DNA of 64,000 nucleotides from Dromaius novaehollandiae (taxonomy: Eukaryota; Chordata; Aves; Casuariiformes; Dromaiidae). Position numbers and translations under genes: made by a program. The stretch is from contig NC_088102.1 in assembly GCF_036370855.1 (NCBI RefSeq), forward strand, positions 36,679,835-36,743,834, in the 5' to 3' direction. The notes below the pieces were generated by a model. The model searched no databases. It was given only the letters and a program-made list of their open reading frames with translations, and had not been told where the DNA came from. Each line of letters opens with the position of its first letter. Within the stretch, counting starts at the first letter, position 1. Of the stretch, positions 22,901-35,243 are shown piece after piece.

Positions 22901-25330
22901 CTACCTGAAACGTAGAAGGGCAGCGAACGTGCATCTTCGTTATTTCACACTGTGTGCTTAGACTGATGGACTTTGCTCTGACATGTTATACTTGCAAGAA
23001 AGCATATGTGAACTTCAAAAGTACAAAGTTCTTACATAAGGATTAAAATAACATCATAACTAAATTAAATTTCCCTGATTAACAGATAGACACAGTGATG
23101 GAGAACCATGAAGAAGTTTTAGTTCAGAAAACTACTTACATTATTTTTTATAGGCAGATGCTCAAATTTACTATGTCATTTAATATAGGTGAGCTAACTA
23201 GATGTATGTTATATTGCTAGTCACATTTAAAATTACATAAACACACTTGATTTTTAAGTATTAGGAACAAACCAACCCTAAACTATGTTGTTACTTCTTG
23301 CTTTAATGTGAATGGACTTGAAGCAGTGCCTCAGAACTATGAAAAGAAAAATGCTGAACGGACTGGCCACTAGCTTTCTATCTCAGTTTATTTGAATTAA
23401 CAAGAGAGATATTCATTCAGGTAAAATCTGTAATGAATGGGAAGAATTAAGTGTTGGTATATATCCTTGTACCTGAAAGTTGTATTCTCCATCCAGATGT
23501 CTTTCAGATGATGTCTAATATAGCATTTACCTTTTCTTGAGGTGACACAACACTTAATTACTTTGTACTTCTTGATCCTGCCTGCACACAGTTTGGCTAC
23601 ATCCCACCTCTGAAAAAGGCCACAATTAAAGTCCTATGCAAGCTCTACTTGAAGATTTGTATTATCCAGAATCTCTGGTTTTCAATAATTCATCCTCAGT
23701 GAAAGAGCAACTCAGGTGTGCGGATTTATATTTCATATGCAATTAAAGAAGTAAACATAGTTTAGGGAAGATTTGCTTCTAATATTTAAAACTCAATGAC
23801 ATTTCATTTTTTTCAGCATAAGCAACACTTTAGTGAGACTGGCCACAGGGAGTCAGAAAAGTATCTTTTCTCTGACACTGGTCAGTATCAGAGTTCCAGG
23901 GAAGAGTGTAAGAACAGGGCGACATATTCTCTCAGCCTTTAGTATTTTGCAGTTGAGAGAATTTCCAAAATCTGTATGTTTAACACAGCTAACTTCTGAT
24001 TAGTACTAAGCTTTCTAATCCTGGGCTAGAATATGAAAATATTGTGCTGAAGCTTATTAAATAATAAAAGTGCGCTGAATAGATTCAGATCCTGCTGAAA
24101 CAGTACTCCAAGAAAGGGCAAGAGATGGTACCTTCCCACTCTGTTCATTTCAGACATCCTCTCAAAACCACCATTGACTGTAGTGGTGTTTATTGATAGG
24201 CATTATGTCACTCAAATATAAATTGAGGTGCATCTCAGTTTTGTGCTTTTGATTCCTACATCTTCCATCACTGTGTATCTCCCCCCCATCTTTCCATTTT
24301 TCTTTGCTTTCCTGCTGTTTGCTTTGCTTTGTTGATTTCCGCAGTTTTATTTGAGCTGGCACAGCAGAAGTGGGAAGCTTCTGATTAGATGAAAGAAGAA
24401 AGGGCAACAGCAGTCACTCACTCATGCTCAGAAAGACAGTTATTTCTGTAGACAAAAACTTTGAAAAACAACTAAAATCATTACATATTTCTCTCTGCTC
24501 TTGATCTAGTATTTCAAGAACAATTTCCCTGCTCTGAAAACTACAATGGGTGATTTATGGCTTAATATTGTTGTCCAGAGACATGTAAAAATGCTAATTT
24601 TCATGCAAAGATCCTTTAAGCATATCAAGAAGCTCAAGACAATAGACATACTGTTCTAACAATGCAAATCAGATATATAAAAAGGGTCTCACTGAGTATC
24701 TCTTACGCAAAATGTTTCATAGGTGCAAAACACAAGTGACTACTTTGAAGAAAAAAAGAAAAACAGGCCACAGAAATACTTCTGCAGTGACTTGGAATTG
24801 CTTTGCAACCTTGGCTAAATGTACTTTTGTATTTTTATATAGGAACAGTAACAAAAAAAGAAAAGTTTCTTCATAACAATTTTCACTTGTCCTTGAGCTT
24901 CTGGCCTGGCAATCATGCAAAGACTGTGTTTTATCTGACAAAACAGAAAGCAGTTATAAACTGCTGAAACGCACTGTGTATGAATGATTTTTAATGCAGG
25001 TTCTAAATCTCTTTATAGACATTTGCTGTTTGTGAGATAAACCATTATTCATGAAATGAACCTAGATATCTATTTTTCACTGAATGTAAAACAAAACAAG
25101 CTTTACTCTTAGAAACATTCAACTTCTCAAATGTTAAGAAACATTTCTTAAGGTTTCTTTATGACGATATTCCAAAATCTGAAGTAAAAACTAAAAACAT
25201 ATATTGTTTATGCCTACCTGTTCAACCCTGGACTAAATTCTTAAGGAGCAGAAACTTACATCAAGTTAAAAAGGCTCACTTTCAACAAAAACACAGAAAT
25301 AGGACCTAACTTGAAGAGTATCATCCAAAT
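19930..25330. other. Gene-poor interval
   Basis: No gene recognised. Low-complexity stretches include a TTATTATTATTGTTATTATTA tract near 22,508 and a short C run near 24,280. Minus-strand frames with N-terminal hydrophobic stretches (for example near 21,728) lack a matching splice donor. The 5' exon of the fibrinogen-like gene may lie here unseen. Confidence 0.45.
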
Positions 25331-26604
25331 CCATCATCACAGAAGACAATGGAAAATAACCATTTGGTTAAAAATCATCTGACAGATAAGCCTAGCGTTA
25401 ATGAAAACTGTCAAGTTACTCAGCTTTTGGAAAAGAATAGGATAGGACACAGGTCTTTCAGATTACTTTCTTATTCTAAAGGTGGCAAAGATATGATTGT
25501 TGCAAGCAAGAACTGTTGGAGAATATTTGTGTGGAATGCAATTTAGGTAACACCCATCCTAACATGGTGGAATTCATAATTCTGAGGAAAGGCAAAGAGT
25601 GTGCAGCTGAATAAGGACAACATATTTCAAAAAAAACCCAGACCACAATGCTTAGGAAACCATTTGCTATTCTCTCTTAGTAAAACACTCTGAGAGAGAA
25701 AGGCTTTAAGGGGGCTGGCAGTTAATGAAAGATACTGTAAAGAAGGTGAAATGACAAACTATTCCGCATGAAAAAGGACAGGAACCACAGTAAAAGCTCA
25801 GAAGGTCTGGCTCAAGAGTTCTTAAATAATTTGAAAATCAGAATAGAGTTGTGCAAGCAAGTGGAATAGAAAGACAAATTCCTAAGGGTGAGTATATAGG
25901 AATGCCACAAGCAGACATGGATAAAATTAGAGATAAAGATGAAAAGAGCTACAACTAGCAAGGGCCATAAAAAAACAGATGGAAATATTCTGTAAATGCA
26001 TTGGAAATAAAAAGAAGTCAAAATCAAAAATCCATTATTAATAAGGGACAAGTGCAAATGGCACAGATTCAATGCCTCTTTTGTTGCAAATTTCACAAAT
26101 AGTGACCAGATGCTTACTAAAATTAATTTTAATGATGGAATGGGAATGGAGGCCAGACTAGGTGAAAAACAGCTTAAAGATACTGAATAAGTTGGGTGTT
26201 TTCAAGTTGGCAAGGCCTAATAATATTCCTCAAGTACTATTAGAACTAGAAGTGCTCTCTGAACCTTAACAACTACTTTCAGGAGCTCATGGAGGTCCCA
26301 AGAGGACTTCAGTGGGGCAAACTAGGAACCTATTTTATAAAAAGGGGGGAAACTAAGAAGATCTAAAGATCAGTGAGCTACATTTCAATACTCATAAAAA
26401 TAAGAAAACAACTAAAAAGACTAGGGGATGATAAAGTGATGAAAAGCATTGAGCATGGACTTGTCAAGAAAGAAATCATATGAAATGACTCAAATTTTTG
26501 TTTGATGGGGTAACTATCCTGTTGGACAAGGGATGAGTATCAAGTACGATGTAGTTAGACATTAATAAGGCTTTTAACACAGAAGAAAAATTCCTTTTGC
26601 TCTG

Positions 26605-26730
26605 GAACTTTTAAGGTTAGACAAACATTTGACAAGGATGATCTAGATAAACTCCTGTCCAAGAGCAGGTATGGACAGACTAGATGATGCAGTGAAAACT
26701 CTTCTAGTCCCCAGTGATTCCTATGAACTT
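26605..26730 (+). mobile_element. CR1 3' tail nested in a larger CR1
   Basis: TTTTAAGGTTAGACAAACAT, TTGACAAGGATGATCTAGAT, then GACTAGATGATG and CAGTGATTCCTATGAA is the end of a CR1. It occurs here in the middle of another CR1's ORF2, before the reverse transcriptase text resumes near 26,820. It is 5' truncated and in the same orientation as its host. Confidence 0.55.
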
Positions 26731-27476
26731 ACATCTTTTGCTACACCAGGGACAGAATTCGTCTCTAGTAATGAACAAGTTATTCATGAACAAGCTAGTT
26801 AACAAGTGTAGTGACTAAGGGGGTGACACTGGGGCCCATACTGTTCAATATCTTCATAAATGCGGTAGATGATGTGATGGGGCACAGCCTAAGCAAATCT
26901 GTGAATGATACTAAATTTAGTGGGAGAAGATGGAGAGGGGTAGCTGACATAGCAAATTGTAGAATTTCAATCCACAGGAACCTTGAGAAAGTTGAGACTT
27001 GGCCATCAGAAACTTCATGAAGTCCAAAGTTCCATATCTGGAGTGATGTAAGCCCAAGGACAGCAACAAGCTGATAAATGGCTGTCTGAATAGTAACACT
27101 GCTGGGAAGACCTGGGATTTGCACACAATGCCAAGGTGACTGTGAACTAACAGTGTGTTCTCATTATGAATATGGCACATGATGTACCAGGTGACAGTAG
27201 CAGAAGAATGGCCAGCTGATTGAGGGAAGTTATTATCTCTCCCTGGAATAGCAAAGCCACACTTGGAATACTGTCTCCAGTTTTGGGCCCTCCAGTTCAA
27301 GAGGAATATTGGGAAATTGGAGAGGAACCAGTGGAAGGAACCAAGATTGTCCAGGGGCAACAGCATATAACCTATGAGGATGCTAAGAAATGACCTAGTA
27401 GTAGGCTGCAGCTACTTGAAGGGGAGTTGCAAAGATGGCAAAGGCAAACTCTTCTTGGTAGTGGTGACGATATGAC

Positions 27477-28581
27477 TGTTAGATATTGCTGAATCCAGTA
27501 GCCTGATGCATTAGAGGCTGCTATGGCTTCGTGTTCCCAGGTCCAGGCAGAGGCGAGGCTGAACACATATTCACTGTAGGCACATATATACACGATACAT
27601 ATACACACATGCAGACAGCCACACAGACCAACATAAGCAGAATACAGTGATTTTACCAGCACCCTTGTAAATACACACAGGGTTCACACAAACATGAACA
27701 GCATGGACAGCCTGATCCTGTTCCTCCTCTCCAGCTCATCAGGATTGAAGCTTGCTGGTGATAGCTATACAAACATATACTTACATACATACACACACAC
27801 AATTACGAATCACTCCAGTATCTGGCCTTAAACCCTCAGTCTATCCCATAGCCAGCTCCAGATCCCCTGGTCTCCTAGCTGCTAGCACCTGGATGTGAGT
27901 CCTGGAGTTTGCAGTACCCCTCCAGTTGCTAGTACTCACACCTCTTACAATAACTGGAACCAGCTCACCAGCTGGTCCAATCTAAAGTTTGCTAGTGTTC
28001 ACACATATACTCACTTAGAAGAAAGATGGCAACCACACACAAAATAGTTAGAAGTAGGTTTTAGTGAGAATTTAAGACAGAGTGCTTCAATCAAGTACCG
28101 GGCTCAAACCAGTGTACTGACCAACCACCTGTTTACAGCTCAACCCTATATCCCCTTTTCACTCTATTTTCCCATGCTTTTTACTCCCTGCTACACCTTG
28201 ATCCCTCCCTTTCCCTGCCTTTGGTCCTTCCTCTAAAGATCCCATAGTAAGTTTCACACATTCCCATTGTCCCCTTAAAAACATCCCACAATAATCTTTA
28301 CACAATTCCAAAATGTTCCTTCCCATGCACCCCATAGTGAGTCCTGTACCCCTGTAGGCAATACTTCAGTCCAGCAAGGAGTTCTTGGGAGTCTCTTTGG
28401 TTGATGCATCTTAGTGGGTTTCACACCAGGGACAATGGTGTAATCATTCCCCTTTGATAGCCTTAGGAGCAGCCAATTCTGTGTATTCTGATTTGCACTG
28501 ATTAGGTTACTTAGGGTTCTTCTGCCTGTCACTGTTCATCTGATCCTCACCAGGCCTTTGTGTTTACTGTGATTAATCACA
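27477..28581 (-). mobile_element. LTR-like insert inside the CR1
   Basis: About 1.1 kb of sequence unrelated to CR1 splits the CR1 text between GTGGTGACGATATGAC and TAACCTAATGATAACATGG. The insert begins TGTTAGATATTG and ends GATTAATCACA, so it has TG...CA termini on either strand. Read on the minus strand it starts TGTGATTAATCACAG. Size and termini suggest a solo retroviral LTR; a short imperfect direct repeat (ATGAC/ATAAC) may flank it. It contains a CA/TA-rich tract at about 27,570-27,815. It is younger than the CR1 it interrupts. Class is uncertain. Confidence 0.4.
27570..27815. repeat. CA/TA-rich low-complexity tract
   Basis: Scattered ACACATATATACAC, ACATATACACACATGCAG and TTACATACATACACACACAC runs form imperfect microsatellite sequence within the LTR-like insert. 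Confidence 0.6.
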
Positions 28582-28869
28582 TAACCTAATGATAACATGG
28601 TGCAATGGCCACAAACTGTGACTTGGGAGGTTCAAATTGGACATTAGGGAAAGCTTGAGAGCAGTGCAGCACTGGAATAGGTTTCCCAGAGGGACTGTAG
28701 AAGCCTCCATGCTTGGAGGTTTTTAAAAAGGCTTAGACAGAGGCTTAGACAAAGTCATAACCGATCAGTTGGTGACAATCCTGCTCAGAGTGAGGTTGAA
28801 TTAGAGACCTCCAAAAGTCCCTTGCAATCATCATTTCCATGATTCCATAATCAACTGTCTGCACTTCAG

Positions 28870-29590
28870 ATATAACAAATCTTAAAGTATCTAGAATTTC
28901 AGGTTTGATCTAGATTTGGCATACTGCAAAATATGATTCAGACTCAGAGTCCTACTTCAAACTCCACAGATCTGTGTATCGGTCAGCTTTTGTTTGGGCT
29001 TGTTTCTACTACAAAAAGACATTTAGCAAACTGAGTAAGATAAAAATCCTTTCCATGTCAATGCACTGGTTTTACCTCCAGTATCTAGAGAAACTGATCA
29101 AGAACAAATAGCAAAAGCAATTAGTTATTTGGCAAATATCACCACAAATATTTTATTCAACTAACAATTTCAGCGGAATTGCTAAAGAGCCCCAAATTTT
29201 TAGCAAACGACTTGCTAATCTTTAATTTGATTTGAATCAATTAACTGTAATGTTTAGCTTAAACACTGTAGCCTAGACTTGCAATACAGGAGTCTAAAAA
29301 TGATTTTATCATCTGGGACAAGTAGCAGCTGGGAGCACTGTCATGGCAACAATCTCAGTTTCAAAGCAAAATTCTGTAATTTCTATTGCTCTCTAGCAAC
29401 CTCACAACTGAAGTATCATTGCTAAGAAAACCATGAAAAAGCAAGAGCTTTTCATACAGAGAAATGTACCATCATAAGAAATGCTTGGAAAGATCATTAA
29501 AAGACTGTTTTAGGATGTAAGGCAAGCTTTAAATAAACAAATGAAATTCTCAGTTTGATGATGAACCCCAGAAAAAGAGAGTATGTCTGT
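28870..29590. other. Non-coding interval
   Basis: AT-rich sequence right of the CR1 tail; no exon or repeat recognised. Confidence 0.45.
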
Positions 29591-29672
29591 ATATTATATA
29601 TCTATATACACACTGTATGCTATATACACACACACACGTAGGGGTGTGGGTGTGTGTGTGCATGTGTGTTGA
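29591..29672. repeat. TA and CA/TG microsatellite
   Basis: TATATTATATATCTATATAC is followed by ACACACACACAC and then GTGTGGGTGTGTGTGTGC. It is a compound dinucleotide repeat that changes strand bias halfway. Confidence 0.85.
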
Positions 29673-31619
29673 GCTTGGTTTCCTGTCATGCTGAAGTGTG
29701 TCTGTGCAGGTGATGGTGGAATCACTCTCTCCTGGAACTGATGATAATCACAAAACTCACTGTCTCCCACTCCAATCTCGTGATTTAGTTTCTTGACCCT
29801 GTAGTTTAATGATAATGGACTGCAATGTGAATAACACACAGGAATGCACAGGGTGGGAGTGGAAGAGCACATACTAAAAAGAGAGACTTCACTGCCCCCA
29901 ATTCCCCCCAGGAGATAGGTTGAGAGAACTATCATGTCACAAGTACTAGTCAGATTGCTCAATGACTACTGAAAGATATTGAGGAACTGTGCTGCTAATG
30001 TGCTCTAAGAACCTATATAGAATAAATAACCTCTAATACCAAACACACTGATCCTGAAAATTAACCTGTATATTTTAGAAATTCAAGGAAATGTATGCCC
30101 AGATCTCAGAGCTATGGTTTAAGCTCTCATTTATTTATCCTCACTTCAGTTTGGTTAGCTTAGTGACTTGGTCAGAGCAGTCCTTTCCCGACTACCATAT
30201 TTTAAGCATTTCCTAGTTATGGCACACCTGTGTCACAGATGACAGTTACTCAGAGCAGACAATCTGAAAGTGCTGCAGCTATACAAGGCCATACACACAT
30301 GAATGAGTAGTACATTTCTACAGTGTAGGTTAGGAGTTTCTCATGATGTAATAGCTGCAACCCTCAAGCCGATAGTCATAATTCAACAGCTAAGACCAAT
30401 ACAGCTTTTATTGGCTGTAGAAAGAAAATAAACCCCCCTTTCAAAAGTAACATTGCATAGCAGAGTAAGATCCTCAGATGGGCTTATATATTTTTCCCAC
30501 ATACATTTATATACCCTGGCTGCACTGGTAATTTTGGTCTATGGTTTGTTCATAACAGAGCTAACTGAAGCAAGTAAGTTCTGCTAAAAAAGTCTTAGTT
30601 TATCCCTTAGGATGAAAACAAGTACTCATAAGAATGAAGAAAATCAAGCAGTTACTCTACAAATTTATAAGAACAAAACTATAGGAAAAACAGCACAGTC
30701 CATTTCATGCTCTGGAATTCCGTTGATAAACTGTTTTAATATTCTCAGTAAAACATCCTATCATTGCAGAAATATTTGTTTATTCAGATCCCTAACTTGA
30801 AACATGAAAGAATTATTAGGCAGTAAAAGTGTGCAAATGCAAAGTATATTTAAAGTATTAAAAATACCTGAATAAAAAGTAGGCAATGTAAGCACCATTT
30901 AAAGAAAAAAAAACCCAGTGCTTAAATCAAGCCAGAATTTAGTCTCTAAAACAAAACCGTTTCCTATAAGGAGCACATTTGCGAAAGCAGAAGTTTATCT
31001 GTTTTTTAAAAAAAAGGCTGACAAAGTACAAACAACATACAAAAGGTTAAAAAAGGCTAGCAAAGTCCTGCAAAGCTATAAGGGCACTTAATGAGTTCCA
31101 AAGGGTAGATTCAGTCCATCGTACAGAAAAAAGAAAGAAAAGTGCATAAACAGCTATAATGTATGGAGGACAGCGTGTAGATTTTTTGTAATACAGATTT
31201 AAGATTGAAAGAGGCAGAATTCTTTAGTTGTCTTTCTTTCCTGTGTGATGCTAATAAAGGTGGGCTGAAAGCAGCAGATGAATTTCAGTGTTAGGTACAT
31301 GGGCCTTAAGTTGACATTTTTCGTAAGTAGCTATCCAGGCCCTCTGGACATTTTCTTCAATTCTTTTCAAAGGAGAAAGTATAACCAATGTATTTTGTTA
31401 AACTGTCATATTTCCAGTGAATTGTGGCTATTTCTGTACAATCTTTCTGATAACTCTCCTCACAGTACACTTAAATGGTTTGAAAAAAAATCTATGATAA
31501 AATCAGCCTCAAACACATTACGAAGAAAGCACTGTAATCTGATCAGATTTTTGCAGGACAAATGACCTCTCCACCATTAATTAGCAGGCTGCCTGGTGAT
31601 AAAAATAATTGGTTGTTAC
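29673..31619. other. Non-coding interval
   Basis: No gene recognised on either strand. Confidence 0.45.
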
Positions 31620-31758
31620 CATTGAAACACTTGAAACCATAAGTGATGTATATAATTATTTCTGCCACCACCAGCTGAACAGAATTTGCTAAAGCAATTC
31701 CAACAAGCCCCTTGTAATCTTTGTAAGAATGAAGGGCAAATACAAGTGAAAAAACTCC
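31620..31758 (-). CDS. Unassigned exon candidate with a membrane segment
   Basis: On the minus strand a pyrimidine-containing acceptor (TTTTCTTGCATGGTATTTGCACAG, AG at 31760-31759) opens a 139-base frame. It closes at a possible donor (AATG|GTAACA, GT at 31619-31618). The 46 residues read GVFSLVFALHSYKDYKGLVG then IALANSVQLVVAEIIIYITY and GFKCFN. They include one clear hydrophobic helix of about 20 residues with small residues spaced inside it. I do not recognise the family. AT-rich non-coding DNA can produce such frames by chance, so this is only a candidate. No neighbouring exons were identified. Confidence 0.25.
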
Positions 31759-31829
31759 CTGTGCAAATACCATGCAAGAAAATAAAAGTGAGGGCGTATC
31801 AACATTGCAATTCAAATGCAAAAACCATC

Positions 31830-34800
31830 ACAGGATTATAAGAGGGCATTTCTCAAAGAGTCCATACTAACTGTCTATAGATTCTTCTCTTGGGGACTTT
31901 TACGAAGCTACAGGTAGGAATATTATTTTCATGAAAGGAACATCTGGATCCTTTAATCCCATACCTGGTAAGAATACTATCATTCAGTTTTCTGTGTTTT
32001 CTGAACACTTTTGGTAGCTATGATGATTGATGCTGCACTTATTCTGCTATAAGCCTTTCAGCAACTGCTCCTCCTCTCATCTGAGTTCCTCCTCTTTTTA
32101 AGAGATGGTATTTACCACTGCAAGAATACAATCCCACTAGGAGGCTTAATCCTGATCTCCAACTTCTTTAGATATTCCTTCCCCTCAAGGTGTTTCACTA
32201 CTATCTTAAAAAAATTAGGTCCTGTATTAATACAGCTCATACATTTGCCACCCACCAAGCTGAAATAATTTTAGGATTGTTTAGAAAACATTTTAGGACT
32301 GTTGAGAAAACGAATTGGTAGGAAAAGAAACACTCCTCCCTGCTCCCAAAAAATTAGTAGTGATCTTCACATAAGGCTCCCCAGTCTAATTCTATTCTAA
32401 TGCCAGGAATGGGAAATATTTTTCTGAGTATTTAACAGGATTCTCTTTGCATCTGCACAGTAAACAGTGGTCCTCTGTCCTGCAGATGAACCTATGAGCA
32501 TGGGTGTCTTATTCTCCCATCCCAAACTCACAAGGAAATGCTACTCCTGTGTGTAGCAAAGAGCAAAAACGTCCTTAAAAGAATCCAGACAGTTTCTGAG
32601 GAGAACATTCTAATATTTTCAACTGAAAATATTCCTTTAAAGTCTTGCTTTTTCTGCCTGGTTTCAAATGAGTTTCGTTACCTTTTATATTACTTTTTGA
32701 TGTTTGTATTCATAGATCGCACCATTCACACAGTTCAAAGTCCTGTTTTATTCAAAAAATGCCATGAAAGGTTTTCTTTCTGTTGCATATTCACTATCAT
32801 TTGCCCTTGGCTCAATGACAGTCTTTAATTTTTATTCCTGTCAGCCATGCAGAACCAAACACCTAATAAAAATGAGCTCAACTGTAACTTGTTTTTGTGC
32901 ATCATCAATAAAATAGCTAACTAGCTAAGTTCCAGTTGCACAGAAAATTATATTGTCATTACATCCTCATGATCTTATTGGAAACAAAGAACTGCATAAG
33001 GGTTACTGCCAGCGTAGTTTGAAGGAATAACATTATAGTTTTAGGAGAAGGCAGTTTTTTTCCTGAAAAATCCTAAGTATTTATGATGACAGAGGACTTC
33101 TAATCCTTTATGGATTTTGGAACAACAGAAATTGGGAAAAACCCAACAACCCCTATTTACTTGTGACCTCAACAAATCTGCACTAGCTGAACCTGAAAAT
33201 AGAGTAAAACTAGATACTATTTCTAAAGACAATTCTGTGAATAAAACTTCCCAGAATGTTGTATTATTTTTATGATCAGAATCATCAGATTTTATACACA
33301 GTAACAAGCTCAAAATACTCATTAAGATCTAAGGACCTGTCTTTACAGACTCTGGAATAATTAAAGCAGTAAGAATTTTGAAATTTTATTTTTTTCACAA
33401 TTGATACTGCTTGCTTTTTGGCACTTAAAGCATGCTAATGTGTTTTGTATTTGATTAGTCCATTTGCAGACTGTCACACAGAATGAAGCTTGCACTAATA
33501 GTGATGGGAAGATGGACTGCAAATACAGCGACAGACTATGCTATTTAGGGAAGAGCTAAACAGCCACCCAATTTTTGCTAAGTGATCTGAGGAAACAGAC
33601 TGATGAGTTCTGTCTCTTGAATGGTATAGCAATCTTATCCTTAACCAAGCTACAAGGCGTTATGGGGTCACTGCCATCTCTTCATTCACTTGAGTAGAGA
33701 AGTCCGTACAAATACAGAAGTCTGTACTCACCTAAAAGCAGGGACTACAGTTCTGACATATGGCCATAAGCAAGTCATGAAGTGGCCAAACTTCCTCCTT
33801 TGCACTGTTCCCATCACTTGTCTGTATATGCTTGCACTATGGATAAAGTTATAAATTATTTCTGTAAATCTTAACATATGAGTCAAATCTGCCAACAGTA
33901 ACCCCTTAAATTTCTCCAGTCTTTCTCATGTCCTTATGTTATCCTAGGGGCATTTCTCCAAATTTTTCCGCTTCCAACACTCTATGACTTCAAGTATTTT
34001 ATAAATGAAACACTACTAGAGAATTTTCCTGGACACAGGAATCTGCTCATTCATAGTATTAGGTTTGTGAAATAGTATCTGACATACTTTTGGAATATGT
34101 CAAATAGCACCCCTCTCCCTCCACCCCCAGCAGTTCCTCTATATGCGTGGGAAGTTATTATGGGCTGGAACACATTCCTAGGAAGCAGTCTGCATGCTCT
34201 GTTTTGAAGACTAGAGCATGCAGAGGGTTTGTTCCACGTTAGTTGACCTCAGTGACAGAATTACCTGTAGAGTAACTAGCCTATGGAGATACAGACCACA
34301 TTTAAAAATATCAAGTGTGATCTTTTCAATGTCCTACTGCCTCTTCATGCACAAGAATTTCTTGTCTTCCCCAAAATGTGCATATGTATTTTTTTCATCT
34401 TTCAGCATACTTTCTACAGTAAATCTCTTTTTCCGCTGATTGAAATTCAAAGTATAAAGTTCTTTATATATTCCTTAGCTGTCAACTGTACATACAACCG
34501 CTTCTAAATTTGTATTCTCCTTCAGTTCTTTAGTCAACAGAATAGTCATAATAAATGTCCTTGGTAGGCCATCCTAACACATTAGAATGAAAAACAGGCA
34601 CTACCACTGAGGATTTATTATTATTTATATTTCACACTGGTTATTTTCCTAACAGAAGAAAGTTTCAGATGAAACAAAATACCATGGGAATACAAATTTA
34701 CGATCTACAAACTATTGACAGCAGCAAGATTAAGGTCAGATATGATGTCTTAAATATTCAAAAGCGAAATCCTTTTAGTACCTTAAAATACTGCTATTGT

Positions 34801-35222
34801 TGTTATCCTGTAAAAATAGTGAACTCCAGGCCTTCTATCAAACTGTAAACCAAACCTTGCTCTCTTTCAGTTTGCGTGCAATTTAAATCTCCTCCCTTAT
34901 TACAGATTAGGTTGAATCAGAATAAACACCTTCCAAACTTTTCTGACTTGAACCCAGAAGACTTCCTTGAAAAACATTTGCTGCCGAATCACAAGCTCTG
35001 AAATTATGGCATTAAATTTTGTCAGATCAGAACCTGATTTGGTTTGAAGCTCTAAGTGAAAGTATAGTTACTTTAGCAAATATATTTAAACTGAAATTAT
35101 TAACTAACTTTCTGAAAAAGTAAGATTTTACCATCTTAGATCTATTTTGTAAATTATCTTTACATGCTCTTAGGAGTGGATGGGTGCATATTTTATGATT
35201 TAGTCATTACATAGGATTTGTT
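31830..35222. other. Non-coding interval
   Basis: No exon or classifiable repeat recognised. Confidence 0.45.
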
Positions 35223-35243
35223 AAAAAAAAAAAAAAAAAAAAA
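35223..35243 (+). repeat. A(21) homopolymer
   Basis: An uninterrupted run of 21 A on the plus strand. It has no recognisable retrotransposon body on its left. Confidence 0.9.

Larger units (their letters stand above)
25340..28862 (+). mobile_element. Large CR1 LINE, nested and interrupted
   Basis: A plus-strand CR1 can be followed in canonical order. An ORF2 region runs from about 25,500 (TTTAGGTAACACCCATCC, GGTGGAATTCATAATTCTGAGGAAAGG), through CTAGCAAGGGCCATAAA near 25,955 and GATTCAATGCCTC near 26,067. It continues through CATGGACTTGTCAAGAA near 26,454, the reverse transcriptase part (GGGCCCATACTGTTCAATATC near 26,832) and CCTATGAGGATGCTAAGAAATGA near 27,371. It ends in a CR1 tail with GATTCCA near 28,845. 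Two things sit inside it: a second CR1 tail (about 26,605-26,730) and a 1.1 kb insert (27,477-28,581). The copy has many stops and indels and cannot encode protein. The left end is approximate. Confidence 0.75.

Noticed and set aside
22787-22920. Segment ending in a strong minus-strand donor (GAGAG|GTAAGG) as a 5' exon of the fibrinogen-like gene
   Set aside because: The phase-0 frame has a stop upstream and no Met, so it cannot supply the start. An untranslated exon remains possible but unsupported.
25812-26096. 94-codon hydrophobic minus-strand frame
   Set aside because: It is the antisense of CR1 ORF2 text; the hydrophobicity follows from A-rich sense sequence.
26795-27662. Frames of 69-149 codons on both strands
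   Set aside because: They lie within degraded CR1 and the inserted repeat, so they are not host genes.
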